Shown here: piece after piece, positions 46,015 to 54,885 of the stretch
How the letters are laid out: every line of letters starts with the position of its first letter
Position numbering within the stretch: the stretch's first letter is position 1
DNA from: an uncultured Oscillospiraceae bacterium
Lineage (GTDB): Bacteria > Bacillota > Clostridia > Oscillospirales > Oscillospiraceae
Reading direction: 5' to 3'
Assembly: GCA_905233385.1 (NCBI GenBank)
Contig: CAJOEH010000003.1
Location: 24,809-88,808, forward strand
DNA: 64,000 bases
The notes under the pieces: generated by a model
Database searches by the model: none
What the model saw: only the letters and a program-made list of their open reading frames with translations
What the model was told of the DNA's origin: nothing
Position numbers and translations under genes: made by a program

Positions 46015-46503
46015 ATGGCGCAGGCACAGAAACAGGTACATCCGATCCCGCCGCTGTTCGACGGCGGCTCCCGCGTTTTGATCCTTGGCTCGTTTCCGTC
46101 GGTCAAGTCGCGCGAGGCAATGTTTTTCTACGGCCATCCGCAGAACCGCTTCTGGCAGGTCGTCGCCGCGCTGACCGGCACGCCCGTGCCGCGGACGGTC
46201 GAAGAGAAGAAAGCCCTGATCCTGTCCAATCATCTTGCGCTGTGGGACAGCATCGGCAGCTGCACCGTCACAGGCTCCTCCGACAGCAGTATCCGCGACG
46301 TCGTGCCGAACGATCTTTCCGTCATTACGGCGCACGCGCCCATCGAGCGGATCTACTGCAACGGCGCGACTTCGATGAAGTACTTCATGCGCTATATCGC
46401 GCCGGAACTGGGACGCGCCGCGCAGCAGCTCCCCTCCACCAGCCCCGCCAACGCCGCCTGGTCGCTCGACCGTCTGATTGAAGCCTGGCGCGTGATACTG
46501 TAA
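46015..46503 (+). CDS. DNA-deoxyinosine (hypoxanthine) glycosylase, uracil-DNA glycosylase superfamily
   Basis: RVLILGSFPSVKSREAMFFYGHPQNRFWQVVAALTG; LPSTSPANAAWSLDRLIEAW. Confidence 0.88.
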   Translation: MAQAQKQVHPIPPLFDGGSRVLILGSFPSVKSREAMFFYGHPQNRFWQVVAALTGTPVPRTVEEKKALILSNHLALWDSIGSCTVTGSSDSSIRDVVPNDLSVITAHAPIERIYCNGATSMKYFMRYIAPELGRAAQQLPSTSPANAAWSLDRLIEAWRVIL

Positions 46504-46540
46504 AACGAACGCCTCGGCCTATGCCGAGGCGTTCGTTTTA
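46503..46540. terminator. Bidirectional terminator between convergent genes
   Basis: AAAACGAACGCCTCGGC-ctat-GCCGAGGCGTTCGTTTTA. Confidence 0.9.
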
Positions 46541-46547
46541 TTCTGCA

Positions 46548-47747
46548 CTAATCAAGATTGCCGTAGTAATTGACCGCGATCTCCACGGTGGGCGCGATAG
46601 CGGTCTCGTCGGAGATGAGATAATCGCCGGCGTGCAGGGCGGCGACGAGCGCCGCGTAGTCCTCTTTGGTAAACTTGCCGTCTGAGAACTGCGTGGAAGG
46701 CGCAAGGACGACGAAATTCGCGTCAAGGTCGTCGCCGGAAATGATGCCCAGGGTCGCGGCCTTCCCGCCGTAGCTGCGCCAGCGGTTGTTTTCTATGGTG
46801 TCGCGCAGGATGGCGCCGATCGCCGCCGCGTAGTTCTTCACCGCGGAAGTGAGCGTAATGCCTTCGCCGTAGAGGGGATCCAGCACCGGCGCGCGGTCGC
46901 AGTCGACGCCGATGACCTTCGTGCCTTCGACCTTCTGCGCGGCTTCGCAGACGGGAGTGATAAAGCTCCCGCAGCCGAGGCAGATCTCGACGCCCTTCTT
47001 CTGGAACATGTTGTTCAGGTAGACGGCGATCCGGGAATCGCTCGGGGACGCCATGTTGCAGTATGCGAATTCGACGGCGACTTCCCGCTGCACATCGAGT
47101 TCGACGGCGGCCGCGTTCACACCCTGCACGAAACCGTAGCCGTAACGGATGGTGTCGCGCGGGATGCCGCCCAGGAAGGCCAGGTGCCGGTAGCCGAGCT
47201 TCACGGCGGCGTAGCCCGCCAGGAAGGCGGTGAGTTGTTCATAAAACACCGCGGAACAGACGTTCGCGGGCAGGACGAAGTCGCCGAAATAGTTCGGTGT
47301 GACGTCGAAAATGACGAATTTCACGTCCGGGTATTTATCCGCCGTCGCTTTGATCACGTCGACAAACGTCCGGCCGCGCATCAAAAGGACGTTGCAGCCT
47401 TCGGCGACCGCCTGATCGACCATCGAATTGAATCTTCCCGTCGTCGTTTCGGTCGGCGCGTAATACGTGTAGGCAACGCCGCGCGCTTCGCACCACGCAA
47501 GACCCGCTTCATAGATCGCCTGTATGTTGGATTGATCGTCGATCTCGCCTTCTTCGGTGAGCAGCGCGACGCGCCATGCGCCGTAATCGGCGTCGACTGT
47601 CGCCTCCGTCGGCGCATCCGTCGCGGCCGCCTCGGTGGGCGCGGCGGTCGCCGCAGAAGGATCGGCGGGATCCGTCTCATTGTTACAGCCCGCGAACAGG
47701 CAGACGAGCAGGGCGGCCGCCAGCAGGACGGCGAACAGTTTCTTCAT
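46548..47747 (-). CDS. BMP family basic membrane lipoprotein / substrate-binding protein
   Basis: Lipobox LLVCLFAGC; periplasmic-binding fold with KVIGVDCDRAPVL, ITLTSAVKNYAAAIGAIL. Confidence 0.87.
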   Translation of the reverse strand: MKKLFAVLLAAALLVCLFAGCNNETDPADPSAATAAPTEAAATDAPTEATVDADYGAWRVALLTEEGEIDDQSNIQAIYEAGLAWCEARGVAYTYYAPTETTTGRFNSMVDQAVAEGCNVLLMRGRTFVDVIKATADKYPDVKFVIFDVTPNYFGDFVLPANVCSAVFYEQLTAFLAGYAAVKLGYRHLAFLGGIPRDTIRYGYGFVQGVNAAAVELDVQREVAVEFAYCNMASPSDSRIAVYLNNMFQKKGVEICLGCGSFITPVCEAAQKVEGTKVIGVDCDRAPVLDPLYGEGITLTSAVKNYAAAIGAILRDTIENNRWRSYGGKAATLGIISGDDLDANFVVLAPSTQFSDGKFTKEDYAALVAALHAGDYLISDETAIAPTVEIAVNYYGNLD

Positions 47748-47767
47748 GTTGATTCTCCAAGTTGCTT

Positions 47768-48484
47768 TCATGTTTCCGATTCCTCCGCCCAGCACCAGAT
47801 CGCCGGCAGTTCCGCCTTTTGCATGCCGAGCTTTTCCTGCAGATGAAGGGACGCGTCGTTGCCGTCGATGACGTGGCAGTAAGGGATCGCTCCCTCTTTC
47901 AGCAGCCGCCCGATCAGAAACGCTCCCATCGCATAGCCGTAGCCGCGTCTGCGGTAGGCGGGAAATACCTCCAGAAGCCCCATCGCGCCCTCCGTGTGGA
48001 TGCCGATAAAACCGGCAAGCTCCCCGTCTTCAAACAGCCCCCACATACAGCCCGCGGAAATGCGGTCGCGCACGTAGTCCGTTTCGTTGTGGTACTGCTC
48101 TCCGACCGTCTGCGCAAACTCCATCGTCAGCGGGCGGATGTCGCAGGCGGGATACTCCGGCGGCTCCGGTCGGCAGTAGACCCATTGCGTGCAGGGGTTC
48201 TTCGCGTTCAGGCCGAATTCCCGTTCCAGCGCGAGACGCGCGTCCTCGCTTTTTACTTCGGCGAGGTCAAGTTTCGAAATCCCCAAGGCATGCAGGCGGT
48301 CGCAAAGCGTCTTTCCGTCGAGGATGTCCGACATCACCGTACCGTCTTCTTCTACGAAGATACAGCCCTCCGCGCCGCGATACAGCAGTCTGCCGATCCC
48401 GCTGCGCAGGATCTCTTCAAAATCAGCGGTATTCAGATCCATCCTCTGCGCCTTCTTCCGGTTTGCCTCATGATTTTCTACCAT
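47768..48484 (-). CDS. GNAT family N-acetyltransferase
   Basis: GLLEVFPAYRRRGYGYAMGAFLIGRLL...VIDGNDASLHLQEKLGM. Exact start uncertain (48511, 48484 or 48442). Confidence 0.82.
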   Translation of the reverse strand: MVENHEANRKKAQRMDLNTADFEEILRSGIGRLLYRGAEGCIFVEEDGTVMSDILDGKTLCDRLHALGISKLDLAEVKSEDARLALEREFGLNAKNPCTQWVYCRPEPPEYPACDIRPLTMEFAQTVGEQYHNETDYVRDRISAGCMWGLFEDGELAGFIGIHTEGAMGLLEVFPAYRRRGYGYAMGAFLIGRLLKEGAIPYCHVIDGNDASLHLQEKLGMQKAELPAIWCWAEESET

Positions 48485-48513
48485 TTTACTCGTTTTGGTC
48501 CCGTTTTGCAATA

Positions 48514-48542
48514 TTGAAAAGCGGAAAAATGTCTGCTATAAT
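48514..48542 (+). promoter_or_regulatory. Sigma-A-like promoter of aminopeptidase gene
   Basis: TTGAAA-17 nt-TATAAT. Confidence 0.7.
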
Positions 48543-48572
48543 GATTTGGAAATCAACACCAAGGAGGTTCCC

Positions 48573-49796
48573 ATGAAAAAATCCGTACTTCGCAGCTATG
48601 CAAAGCTGATCGCCACGGTCGGCATCAACGTCCAGAAGGGACAGGAGGTCTTCCTCGCCGCCGAGCTCGATCAGCCCGAATTCGTCAAGATGGTCGTCGA
48701 GGAATGCTACCGCGCCGGCGCAAAGCGCGTGATCGTGGACTGGAACTATCAGCCGCTCGACAAGATCCAGATCCGCTGGCGCAGCCAGAAGAATCTCGGC
48801 ACGGTCGCCGACTGGGAGGAGGCCCGCTGGAAGCACTATCTGGACGAGATCCCCTGCCGCATCTACCTCGTCTCCGAAGACCCCGACGGCCTGAAGGGCA
48901 TCAATCAGGAGAAGCTGGCAAAGGCGCAGCAGTCCCGCTACAAGGTCATCAAGCCCTACCGCGATCAGATCGAGAACAAGTATCAATGGTGCATCGCCGC
49001 CGTTCCCGGCGAGGCGTGGGCGAAGAAGCTCTTCCCGCACCTGCGCAAGGGTCAGGCGATCGAAAAGCTCTGGGAGGCGATCCTGGACGCTTCCCGCGTG
49101 GACGACGATCCCGTCGCCGCGTGGAACGCGCACAACGAGGACCTCGCGAAGCGCTGCGCCTACCTGAACGGTCTCGGCATCGAAACGCTGGTCTACAAGA
49201 GCAGCAACGGCACCGACCTGCGCGTCGGCATGATCCCCGAGGCGGAGTTCAAGGGCGGCGGCGAGATGTCGCTTCGGGGCGTTTTCTTCAACCCGAACAT
49301 TCCAACCGAAGAGGTTTTCATCTCCCCGATGCGCGGCAAGGCAGAGGGTATCGTCTACTCCACGAAGCCGCTCTCCTATCAGGGCCAGCTCATCGAGAAC
49401 TTCTCCGTCCGCTTTGAAAACGGCAAGGCCGTGGAGGTCCACGCCGAAAAGAACGAGGAACTGCTGAAAAAGCTGATCTCGATGGACGAAGGCGCCGCCT
49501 ATCTCGGCGAATGCGCGCTCGTCCCCTACGACTCCCCCATTCAGAAGTCCGGCCTGCTGTTCTATGAGACCCTGTTCGACGAGAACGCCGCCTGCCATCT
49601 GGCGCTCGGCATGGGATTCGCCGATACGATCAAGGATTTCGACAAGTACACGCTGGACGAATGCCGCAAGATGGGCATCAACGATTCGATGATCCACGAG
49701 GACTTTATGATCGGCTCGGAGGACCTCGACATCGACGCGGTCACCCGCGACGGCAGGACCGTCCCGATCTTCCGCAACGGAAACTGGGCGTTCTGA
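48573..49796 (+). CDS. M29 family aminopeptidase
   Basis: SSNGTDLRVGMIPEAEFKGGG; FISPMRGKAEGIVYSTKPLSYQGQLIENFSVRFENGKAV; INDSMIHEDFMIGSEDLDIDA. Confidence 0.93.
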   Translation: MKKSVLRSYAKLIATVGINVQKGQEVFLAAELDQPEFVKMVVEECYRAGAKRVIVDWNYQPLDKIQIRWRSQKNLGTVADWEEARWKHYLDEIPCRIYLVSEDPDGLKGINQEKLAKAQQSRYKVIKPYRDQIENKYQWCIAAVPGEAWAKKLFPHLRKGQAIEKLWEAILDASRVDDDPVAAWNAHNEDLAKRCAYLNGLGIETLVYKSSNGTDLRVGMIPEAEFKGGGEMSLRGVFFNPNIPTEEVFISPMRGKAEGIVYSTKPLSYQGQLIENFSVRFENGKAVEVHAEKNEELLKKLISMDEGAAYLGECALVPYDSPIQKSGLLFYETLFDENAACHLALGMGFADTIKDFDKYTLDECRKMGINDSMIHEDFMIGSEDLDIDAVTRDGRTVPIFRNGNWAF

Positions 49797-49820
49797 ACTG
49801 AATTACGCGATATTGGATTC

Positions 49821-50042
49821 TGTCATTGCCCGCCTGACCCCGTCAGGCGGGCAATCTTTCCGTCGCAGGATTGGCAGCTGCATCGTATTATGAGAAAACT
49901 TTCAAATATGTCATTGCGAGGTCGCGCAGCGACCGTGGCAATCTATCCGTGGAAGGTTCGGGAACTGTATCGTATTATGCAGAAAGCTATCAAATCTGTC
50001 ATTCCCGCAGCCGAAGGCTGCAGGGAATCTGTCCGTCGCAGG
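49821..50042 (+). repeat. 88-bp tandem repeat of palindromic elements (two full units plus a partial third)
   Basis: TGTCATT at 49821, 49909 and 49997; each begins a different palindrome followed by AATCT.TCCGT; units 1 and 2 share the tail ...CTG.ATCGTATTATG. Confidence 0.88.
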
Positions 50043-50050
50043 CTTATAAA

Positions 50051-50193
50051 CACCTCATCAGTCATCGCCGGCTGACGCCGTCTATGACAGCTTCCCCTCA
50101 AGGGGAAGCCTTTGTCTTCGCTCCTCGAAGCCTTCCCCTTTGAGGGGAAGGTGGCATCGGGCGTCTCCCGCAAGCCCGATGACGGATGAGGTG
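50051..50193. repeat. 143-bp multi-hairpin element with 17-bp terminal inverted repeats
   Basis: CACCTCATCAGTCATCG (50051-50067) / CGATGACGGATGAGGTG (50177-50193), one mismatch; interior hairpins include GCTTCCCCT-ca-AGGGGAAGC, CTTCG-ctcct-CGAAG, CCTTCCCCT-ttg-AGGGGAAGG. Confidence 0.88.
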
Positions 50194-50288
50194 GCCGCAG
50201 GAACTGCGCACATATCACGGGAAAGTGGGCAATGACAGAAATGCAGTGCAGTGCTGTATTACGGGAAAGTGTCCCGCATCGATAGGCA

Positions 50289-50327
50289 CGGATTGCCACG
50301 GCTGCCGTAGGCAGCCTCGCAATGACA
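50289..50327. repeat. Dispersed palindromic element, inverse orientation
   Basis: CGGATTGCCACGGCTGCCgtaGGCAGCCTCGCAATGACA. Confidence 0.8.
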
Positions 50328-50351
50328 AACCTGATGGATTTTCGCGGAATT

Positions 50352-50389
50352 ACAGCAAAAGGCACGGCTTTGGCCGTGCCTTTTGCTGT
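50352..50389. terminator. Bidirectional intrinsic terminator
   Basis: ACAGCAAAAGGCACGGC-tttg-GCCGTGCCTTTTGCTGT. Confidence 0.9.
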
Positions 50390-50406
50390 GATTGTTCAGT
50401 ATTTGA

Positions 50407-53400
50407 TCAGCCGAGGGCTCTGTACAGGAACGTCACAATCTGACCTCTCGTGCAGGTGTTGTCGGGGCTGAACGTCGTCGCGCTCGTTCCCGCGGTGATG
50501 TTCTTCTCGACCGCCCAGAGGACTGCGTCGTAGTAGTAGCCGCCGGTGACGTCCTTGAACGGATTCTTGCTCGAGGTCGGCTTCGGCTGGCCCTCGGTGC
50601 GCCAGAGGAAGGTCACGACCTGCGCTCTCGTGCAGCCCGCGTTCGGGCTGAACGTCGTCGCGCTCGTGCCGGCGGTGATGTTGTTTTCAACTGCCCACAG
50701 GACGGCCTTGTAATAGTATTCGCCTTCCTTGACGTCCTTGAACGGGTTGTTGTTCGACTTCGGTTCCGGACAGCCCTTCGCTCTCCAGAGGAAGGTCACG
50801 ACCTGCGCTCTCGTGCAGGTGTCGTTCGGGCTGAAGGTCGTTGCGGAAGTGCCGGAGGTGACCTGCGGCTGCGCGTTGACCGCCCACAGGACCGCGTCAT
50901 AGTAGAATTCGCCGGTCTTGACGTCCTTGAACGGATTCTCCTTCGCGCCGGCCGCGGGGATCTTTTCCACCCTCGTCGCGCCGCAGCGGTTGCAGGTGAA
51001 GGTCTTTTCTCCGTCGGTCGTCGCTGTCGCGGGCTTCGTGATCTCGCCGTCGTTCCAGTCGTGGCCCAATGCGGCGACTGCTTCCTGCGCGACCTTGTAG
51101 TCGCAGCGCGTGCAATGGCTGCCCTCCGTCAGGCCGGGCTCGGTGCAGGTCGGCGCGACGGCGGGGTCCGTCACCAGATTGTGCCCGAGGGCGGGCACGT
51201 TTTCTTCCGAAAGGATTTTGCCGCAGTCGTCGCAGATCGTTTTGCTGTAACCCGGTTCGGTGCAGGTCGCGTCCCGATGCTCGTTATGCGTGTGCGCGTG
51301 TTCGCAGGTCGTTTCGCCCGTCGCGGGGATGAGCTCGGTCCTCGTTGCGCCGCACCGCAGACAGGTGAAGGTCTTCTCGCCGTCTTCCGTTTCCGTCGCG
51401 GGCTTGGTGATCTCGCCGTCGTTCCAGTCGTGGCCGAAGGCGGGAACAGCCTCCTGCGCTTCTTTGTAATCGCAGCGTGTGCAGTGCTTTCCTTCCGTCA
51501 GGCCGGGCTGCGTGCAGGTCGGCGCGACGGCCGGATCCGTCACGATATCATGCCCAAGGGCCGCGATGGCTTCCTGTTTCACCCGATAGTCGCAGCGCGT
51601 GCAATGCTCTCCGGCGGTCAGGCCGGGCTCGATGCAGGTCGGCGCGACGGCCGCGTCGGTCACGAGGTCGTGACCCAACGCGTCCACGTAAGTGTCGACG
51701 TAGCTGTCGCCGCAGGCACAGGTGTGCGTCGTGTAGCCCTGCTCCGTGCAGGTCGGCGGCGTCACGACCGCCGTGTAGTGATGCTCGTGGATCAGTTCCG
51801 GGATCTCCTCCGTCTTCGTCGCGCCGCAGCGCTTGCAGGTGAAGGTCTTCTCGCCCTTGTCCGTCTCGGTCGGCTCGACGGTGACCTTGCCTTCGTCCCA
51901 GTCGTGGCCGAGAGCGGGCTCGCCTTCCTTCGTATCCGTTCGCAGTTCCGCGCCGCAGAGCGCGCAGAATACGGTCTCTTCATAACTGCCGGGCGCGGTG
52001 CAGGTCGGCGCAGACTCGCTTCCGCGTTCAAAGGTCGCGCCGGCGTCGCACGGGCTGAGGTAGTAGCGGTGGCAATGGCCGGGGCGGTACTCCGCCTTGT
52101 CGCAGACGCCCACGAAGAGCGGCGTCTCGCAGGCCGCGGCAAAGCTGTCCTTCGACCAGTCGATGTAACGGCAGCCGATCGATTCGTCGCAGGCGCTTTG
52201 CACCTGCGCGGCGAAGGCGGCGTCCTCTCCTGCTGCATGCAGGCTCAGGTCCGCCAGCTTCATGCTCTTCCACGCATAGCCGGAAGCGGTATTCCCCTCC
52301 TCTGTCAGGACGACGGCGGTCTTGCCCAGCGCGTAGGGGATCTCGCCCCAGCCGCTGACCGCGTCGGCGGTGACGATCGGGAATCCGCCGTAGCCGCACG
52401 GATCGACGAAGGTGAACTGATTGTCCTTTACCGTCACGTGGAGCACCTGATTGTCGCCCACGCCGAAGCGGCAGCGATTTCCCATAAAGTAGAAGCCAGT
52501 CGCCATCACGCCGTTCGTCGCAGTCACGAGGTTGCGGCTGACGTCGATATTATGCAGGACACAATGTGTGCCGCCGTCGATCGCGCCGACCAGCAGAACG
52601 CCGTGGTTGCGGCAGCGTTTGTTGACGCCGTCCGTCGCGATCTCGTTGTCCGCGATCGTGACGTCCGACACGGTGATGCCGGTGATATAGTGCGTCCGTT
52701 CGCATTTCGCGCCCGCGACCAGCACGCCGTCCGCAAAGCCGGTGATGCGGTTGCGCTCGACATGGAAATCGGAGACCGCCGAGGTCAGGCCGTCCCAGAC
52801 CTGCTCCTCGCCGCTCTCGTCCCAGTTCGAGCCGTCGTAGTTCGCGGCGGATGCGCCGACGACGTGCAGGCCGAAATCATCCTGCTCGCTGGAATCGTTC
52901 ATATCGCTGTCCGCGCCCCAACCGGTCTTGCGCAGGCAGCGGATCTCGTTGTCACAGACCGTCACGTTCTCCAACGCGCCTTCCGCCACACAGCCGAGGT
53001 TGCTGGTGCCATCCGCGCCGAAGAAGCGCATGCCGCGCACCGTATCGATCTGATTGCCCGCGATGCGGATGTTGCGGAAGACGTTGTTTGTGCCGGTCTG
53101 CGCGGTGCCCACCAGCGAGATGTTCTTCACGTCGAAGTAATTGATCCGGAAGTCGTTGTATTCGATCGTCAGATTCTCGAACAGATTATCGGTGACCTCG
53201 CACATCGAAGAGGCGAGCTCGCCGTCGTAGCCGTCTTCCAGTCCGTCGCCCACGGCGGCGTTCTCGATGCGGACGCCCGCGTTGGGATAGACGCCGTAGG
53301 CGTCGATGTTTGCCTGCTCGAGGTCGGAGCGGTTGCAGCGCACGGTGACGTTGCGCATCGTATTGTGCGAGCCGCCGAGGTTGGAGTTGCCCAGATGGAT

Positions 53401-54807
53401 CACGTTGCCGTAGCTGCCGTCGTACTTGTTCTGATAGATGGCGTCCTCGGTAAATTCCACCGAATTGCCGCTGACCGTAACGTTCTCCAGCGTGTTATAC
53501 TCGCAGACGCCGATTTGGTTCGCCCACTCCGGATCGCCGGTCGCCATCTCCGCGTTGCTCGAGCCCCACATATACCACGTATGCGCGTCCACGTTGCGGA
53601 CGAAGATCATGCCGTTGGTGATCCGGTTGCCCTGCAAAATCAGGTTTTTGCAGCTCGAATAGTCCACGTCGCCGGTCGCGACGATGATGCCGAGCTGTTC
53701 ATCGTGGAAGGTACAGCCGGAGATCGTAAAGCCGTCGAGGTCGAACGCGCCGGGCAGACCGTAGCCGTCCGCGCCCGTGCCGTACTGGCCGGGATAGCCG
53801 AGGAAGAACCGGCCGACGCCGTTATCGAAGCTCTCAAAGATACAGTTCGTGATGGACACGTTGCCGAAATTGAAATAGTACCGCCGCTGCCAGAAGGGCA
53901 TCGAAACAGCGACGTGCATCGTCGGCTCGAATTTCAGGCCGGTCACGTGGGCGTCCGAGGACATCAGCATCAGATTCCACTTGCCGTCCCATCCGAAGCC
54001 GGTCCAGCCGTACAGCGTCACGTCCGGCGTGCCGTCGCGGTCGCGGTCGCCGTTGATCGTGAAGCAGCCGTCGTGACTCCAGTTTGCTGCGGCTTCCGTG
54101 TCCTCCACGGGGCCGTTTTCCGTGTACCTGGTGAAGAGATTGCCCTCCATCCAATATGCCGTGCCGCGGCCGTAGCAGGTGATGTTGCCCGCCTGCAAAT
54201 ACTCGTCCTTGCCCTCGCAGAACTCGATGAGGTAATGCCAGCGGATATGGTTTTCCTCGTCGTACCAGCCGGTATCGTTCATCGCGATGCAGAGCGCTTC
54301 GCGCAGGGTGACGCCGATGGCCGCCTCGCCGAAATGCGTGAAGTAGTCGTAGGCGGTGATCAGATCCGGGTCATCCTCCGACCGCGGCGTCTTCCGGTTG
54401 ATGAACATATCATAGTATTCCCAAGTCATATAATTGGCGTCGGCAGGACCCCAGTCGTCCCACGCGACCACGAGCGTCCGCACGCCCGGATCGCCGGACT
54501 TCGGCGTCGTCGCGAACAGATGCGCGCCCACGCTGTCGCCGGGTTTCGCCGTCGTGTCAACGGAGTCGTAGCCCGCCATGCGGACGCTGATCGCGTGCTC
54601 GCCCGCGGACAGCGGGACGTCGCAGGGCGTGACCGCCGGGGCGTAGAGCTCGCCGTCGACGTAGACGTCCGCGCCTGCCGGTTCGGAGGCGATATGCGCC
54701 GTGCCGAGCGTCACGGTTTTTGTTTCGCTCGCGGCGAACGCGCCGGTCGGCAGCGCAAAAGCGACTGTCAGCAGCAGCGCAAGGAATCGAATGCAGCGTA
54801 TTTTCAT
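50407..54807 (-). CDS. Large secreted surface protein: signal peptide, PEGA-like domain, parallel beta-helix region, Cys-rich GHD repeats, three C-terminal SLH domains
   Basis: 1466 aa; IASEPAGADVYVDGELYAPAVTPCDVPLSAGEHAISVRMAGY (PEGA-like); CDNEI/GNQI/DNQF ladder; PTCTEPGLTEG.HCTRCDY repeats; three NPFKDV...FSP....TRAQVVTFLWR SLH units. Confidence 0.87.
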   Translation of the reverse strand: MKIRCIRFLALLLTVAFALPTGAFAASETKTVTLGTAHIASEPAGADVYVDGELYAPAVTPCDVPLSAGEHAISVRMAGYDSVDTTAKPGDSVGAHLFATTPKSGDPGVRTLVVAWDDWGPADANYMTWEYYDMFINRKTPRSEDDPDLITAYDYFTHFGEAAIGVTLREALCIAMNDTGWYDEENHIRWHYLIEFCEGKDEYLQAGNITCYGRGTAYWMEGNLFTRYTENGPVEDTEAAANWSHDGCFTINGDRDRDGTPDVTLYGWTGFGWDGKWNLMLMSSDAHVTGLKFEPTMHVAVSMPFWQRRYYFNFGNVSITNCIFESFDNGVGRFFLGYPGQYGTGADGYGLPGAFDLDGFTISGCTFHDEQLGIIVATGDVDYSSCKNLILQGNRITNGMIFVRNVDAHTWYMWGSSNAEMATGDPEWANQIGVCEYNTLENVTVSGNSVEFTEDAIYQNKYDGSYGNVIHLGNSNLGGSHNTMRNVTVRCNRSDLEQANIDAYGVYPNAGVRIENAAVGDGLEDGYDGELASSMCEVTDNLFENLTIEYNDFRINYFDVKNISLVGTAQTGTNNVFRNIRIAGNQIDTVRGMRFFGADGTSNLGCVAEGALENVTVCDNEIRCLRKTGWGADSDMNDSSEQDDFGLHVVGASAANYDGSNWDESGEEQVWDGLTSAVSDFHVERNRITGFADGVLVAGAKCERTHYITGITVSDVTIADNEIATDGVNKRCRNHGVLLVGAIDGGTHCVLHNIDVSRNLVTATNGVMATGFYFMGNRCRFGVGDNQVLHVTVKDNQFTFVDPCGYGGFPIVTADAVSGWGEIPYALGKTAVVLTEEGNTASGYAWKSMKLADLSLHAAGEDAAFAAQVQSACDESIGCRYIDWSKDSFAAACETPLFVGVCDKAEYRPGHCHRYYLSPCDAGATFERGSESAPTCTAPGSYEETVFCALCGAELRTDTKEGEPALGHDWDEGKVTVEPTETDKGEKTFTCKRCGATKTEEIPELIHEHHYTAVVTPPTCTEQGYTTHTCACGDSYVDTYVDALGHDLVTDAAVAPTCIEPGLTAGEHCTRCDYRVKQEAIAALGHDIVTDPAVAPTCTQPGLTEGKHCTRCDYKEAQEAVPAFGHDWNDGEITKPATETEDGEKTFTCLRCGATRTELIPATGETTCEHAHTHNEHRDATCTEPGYSKTICDDCGKILSEENVPALGHNLVTDPAVAPTCTEPGLTEGSHCTRCDYKVAQEAVAALGHDWNDGEITKPATATTDGEKTFTCNRCGATRVEKIPAAGAKENPFKDVKTGEFYYDAVLWAVNAQPQVTSGTSATTFSPNDTCTRAQVVTFLWRAKGCPEPKSNNNPFKDVKEGEYYYKAVLWAVENNITAGTSATTFSPNAGCTRAQVVTFLWRTEGQPKPTSSKNPFKDVTGGYYYDAVLWAVEKNITAGTSATTFSPDNTCTRGQIVTFLYRALG

Positions 54808-54841
54808 AAAAGCACCGCCTTTTCAAAGATGAAGTATCTCA

Positions 54842-54869
54842 AAGAGGGTGCGCAGACGCGCACCCTCTT
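54842..54869 (-). terminator. Terminator-like hairpin
   Basis: AGAGGGTGCGC...GCGCACCCTCT downstream of the 54886 gene. Confidence 0.65.
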
Positions 54870-54885
54870 GTTCTGTTTTCAGTTA

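Noticed and set aside
49871-50443. Short ORFs in the ampS-SLH intergenic region
   Set aside because: Translations of palindromic repeats in several frames; no coding signal.
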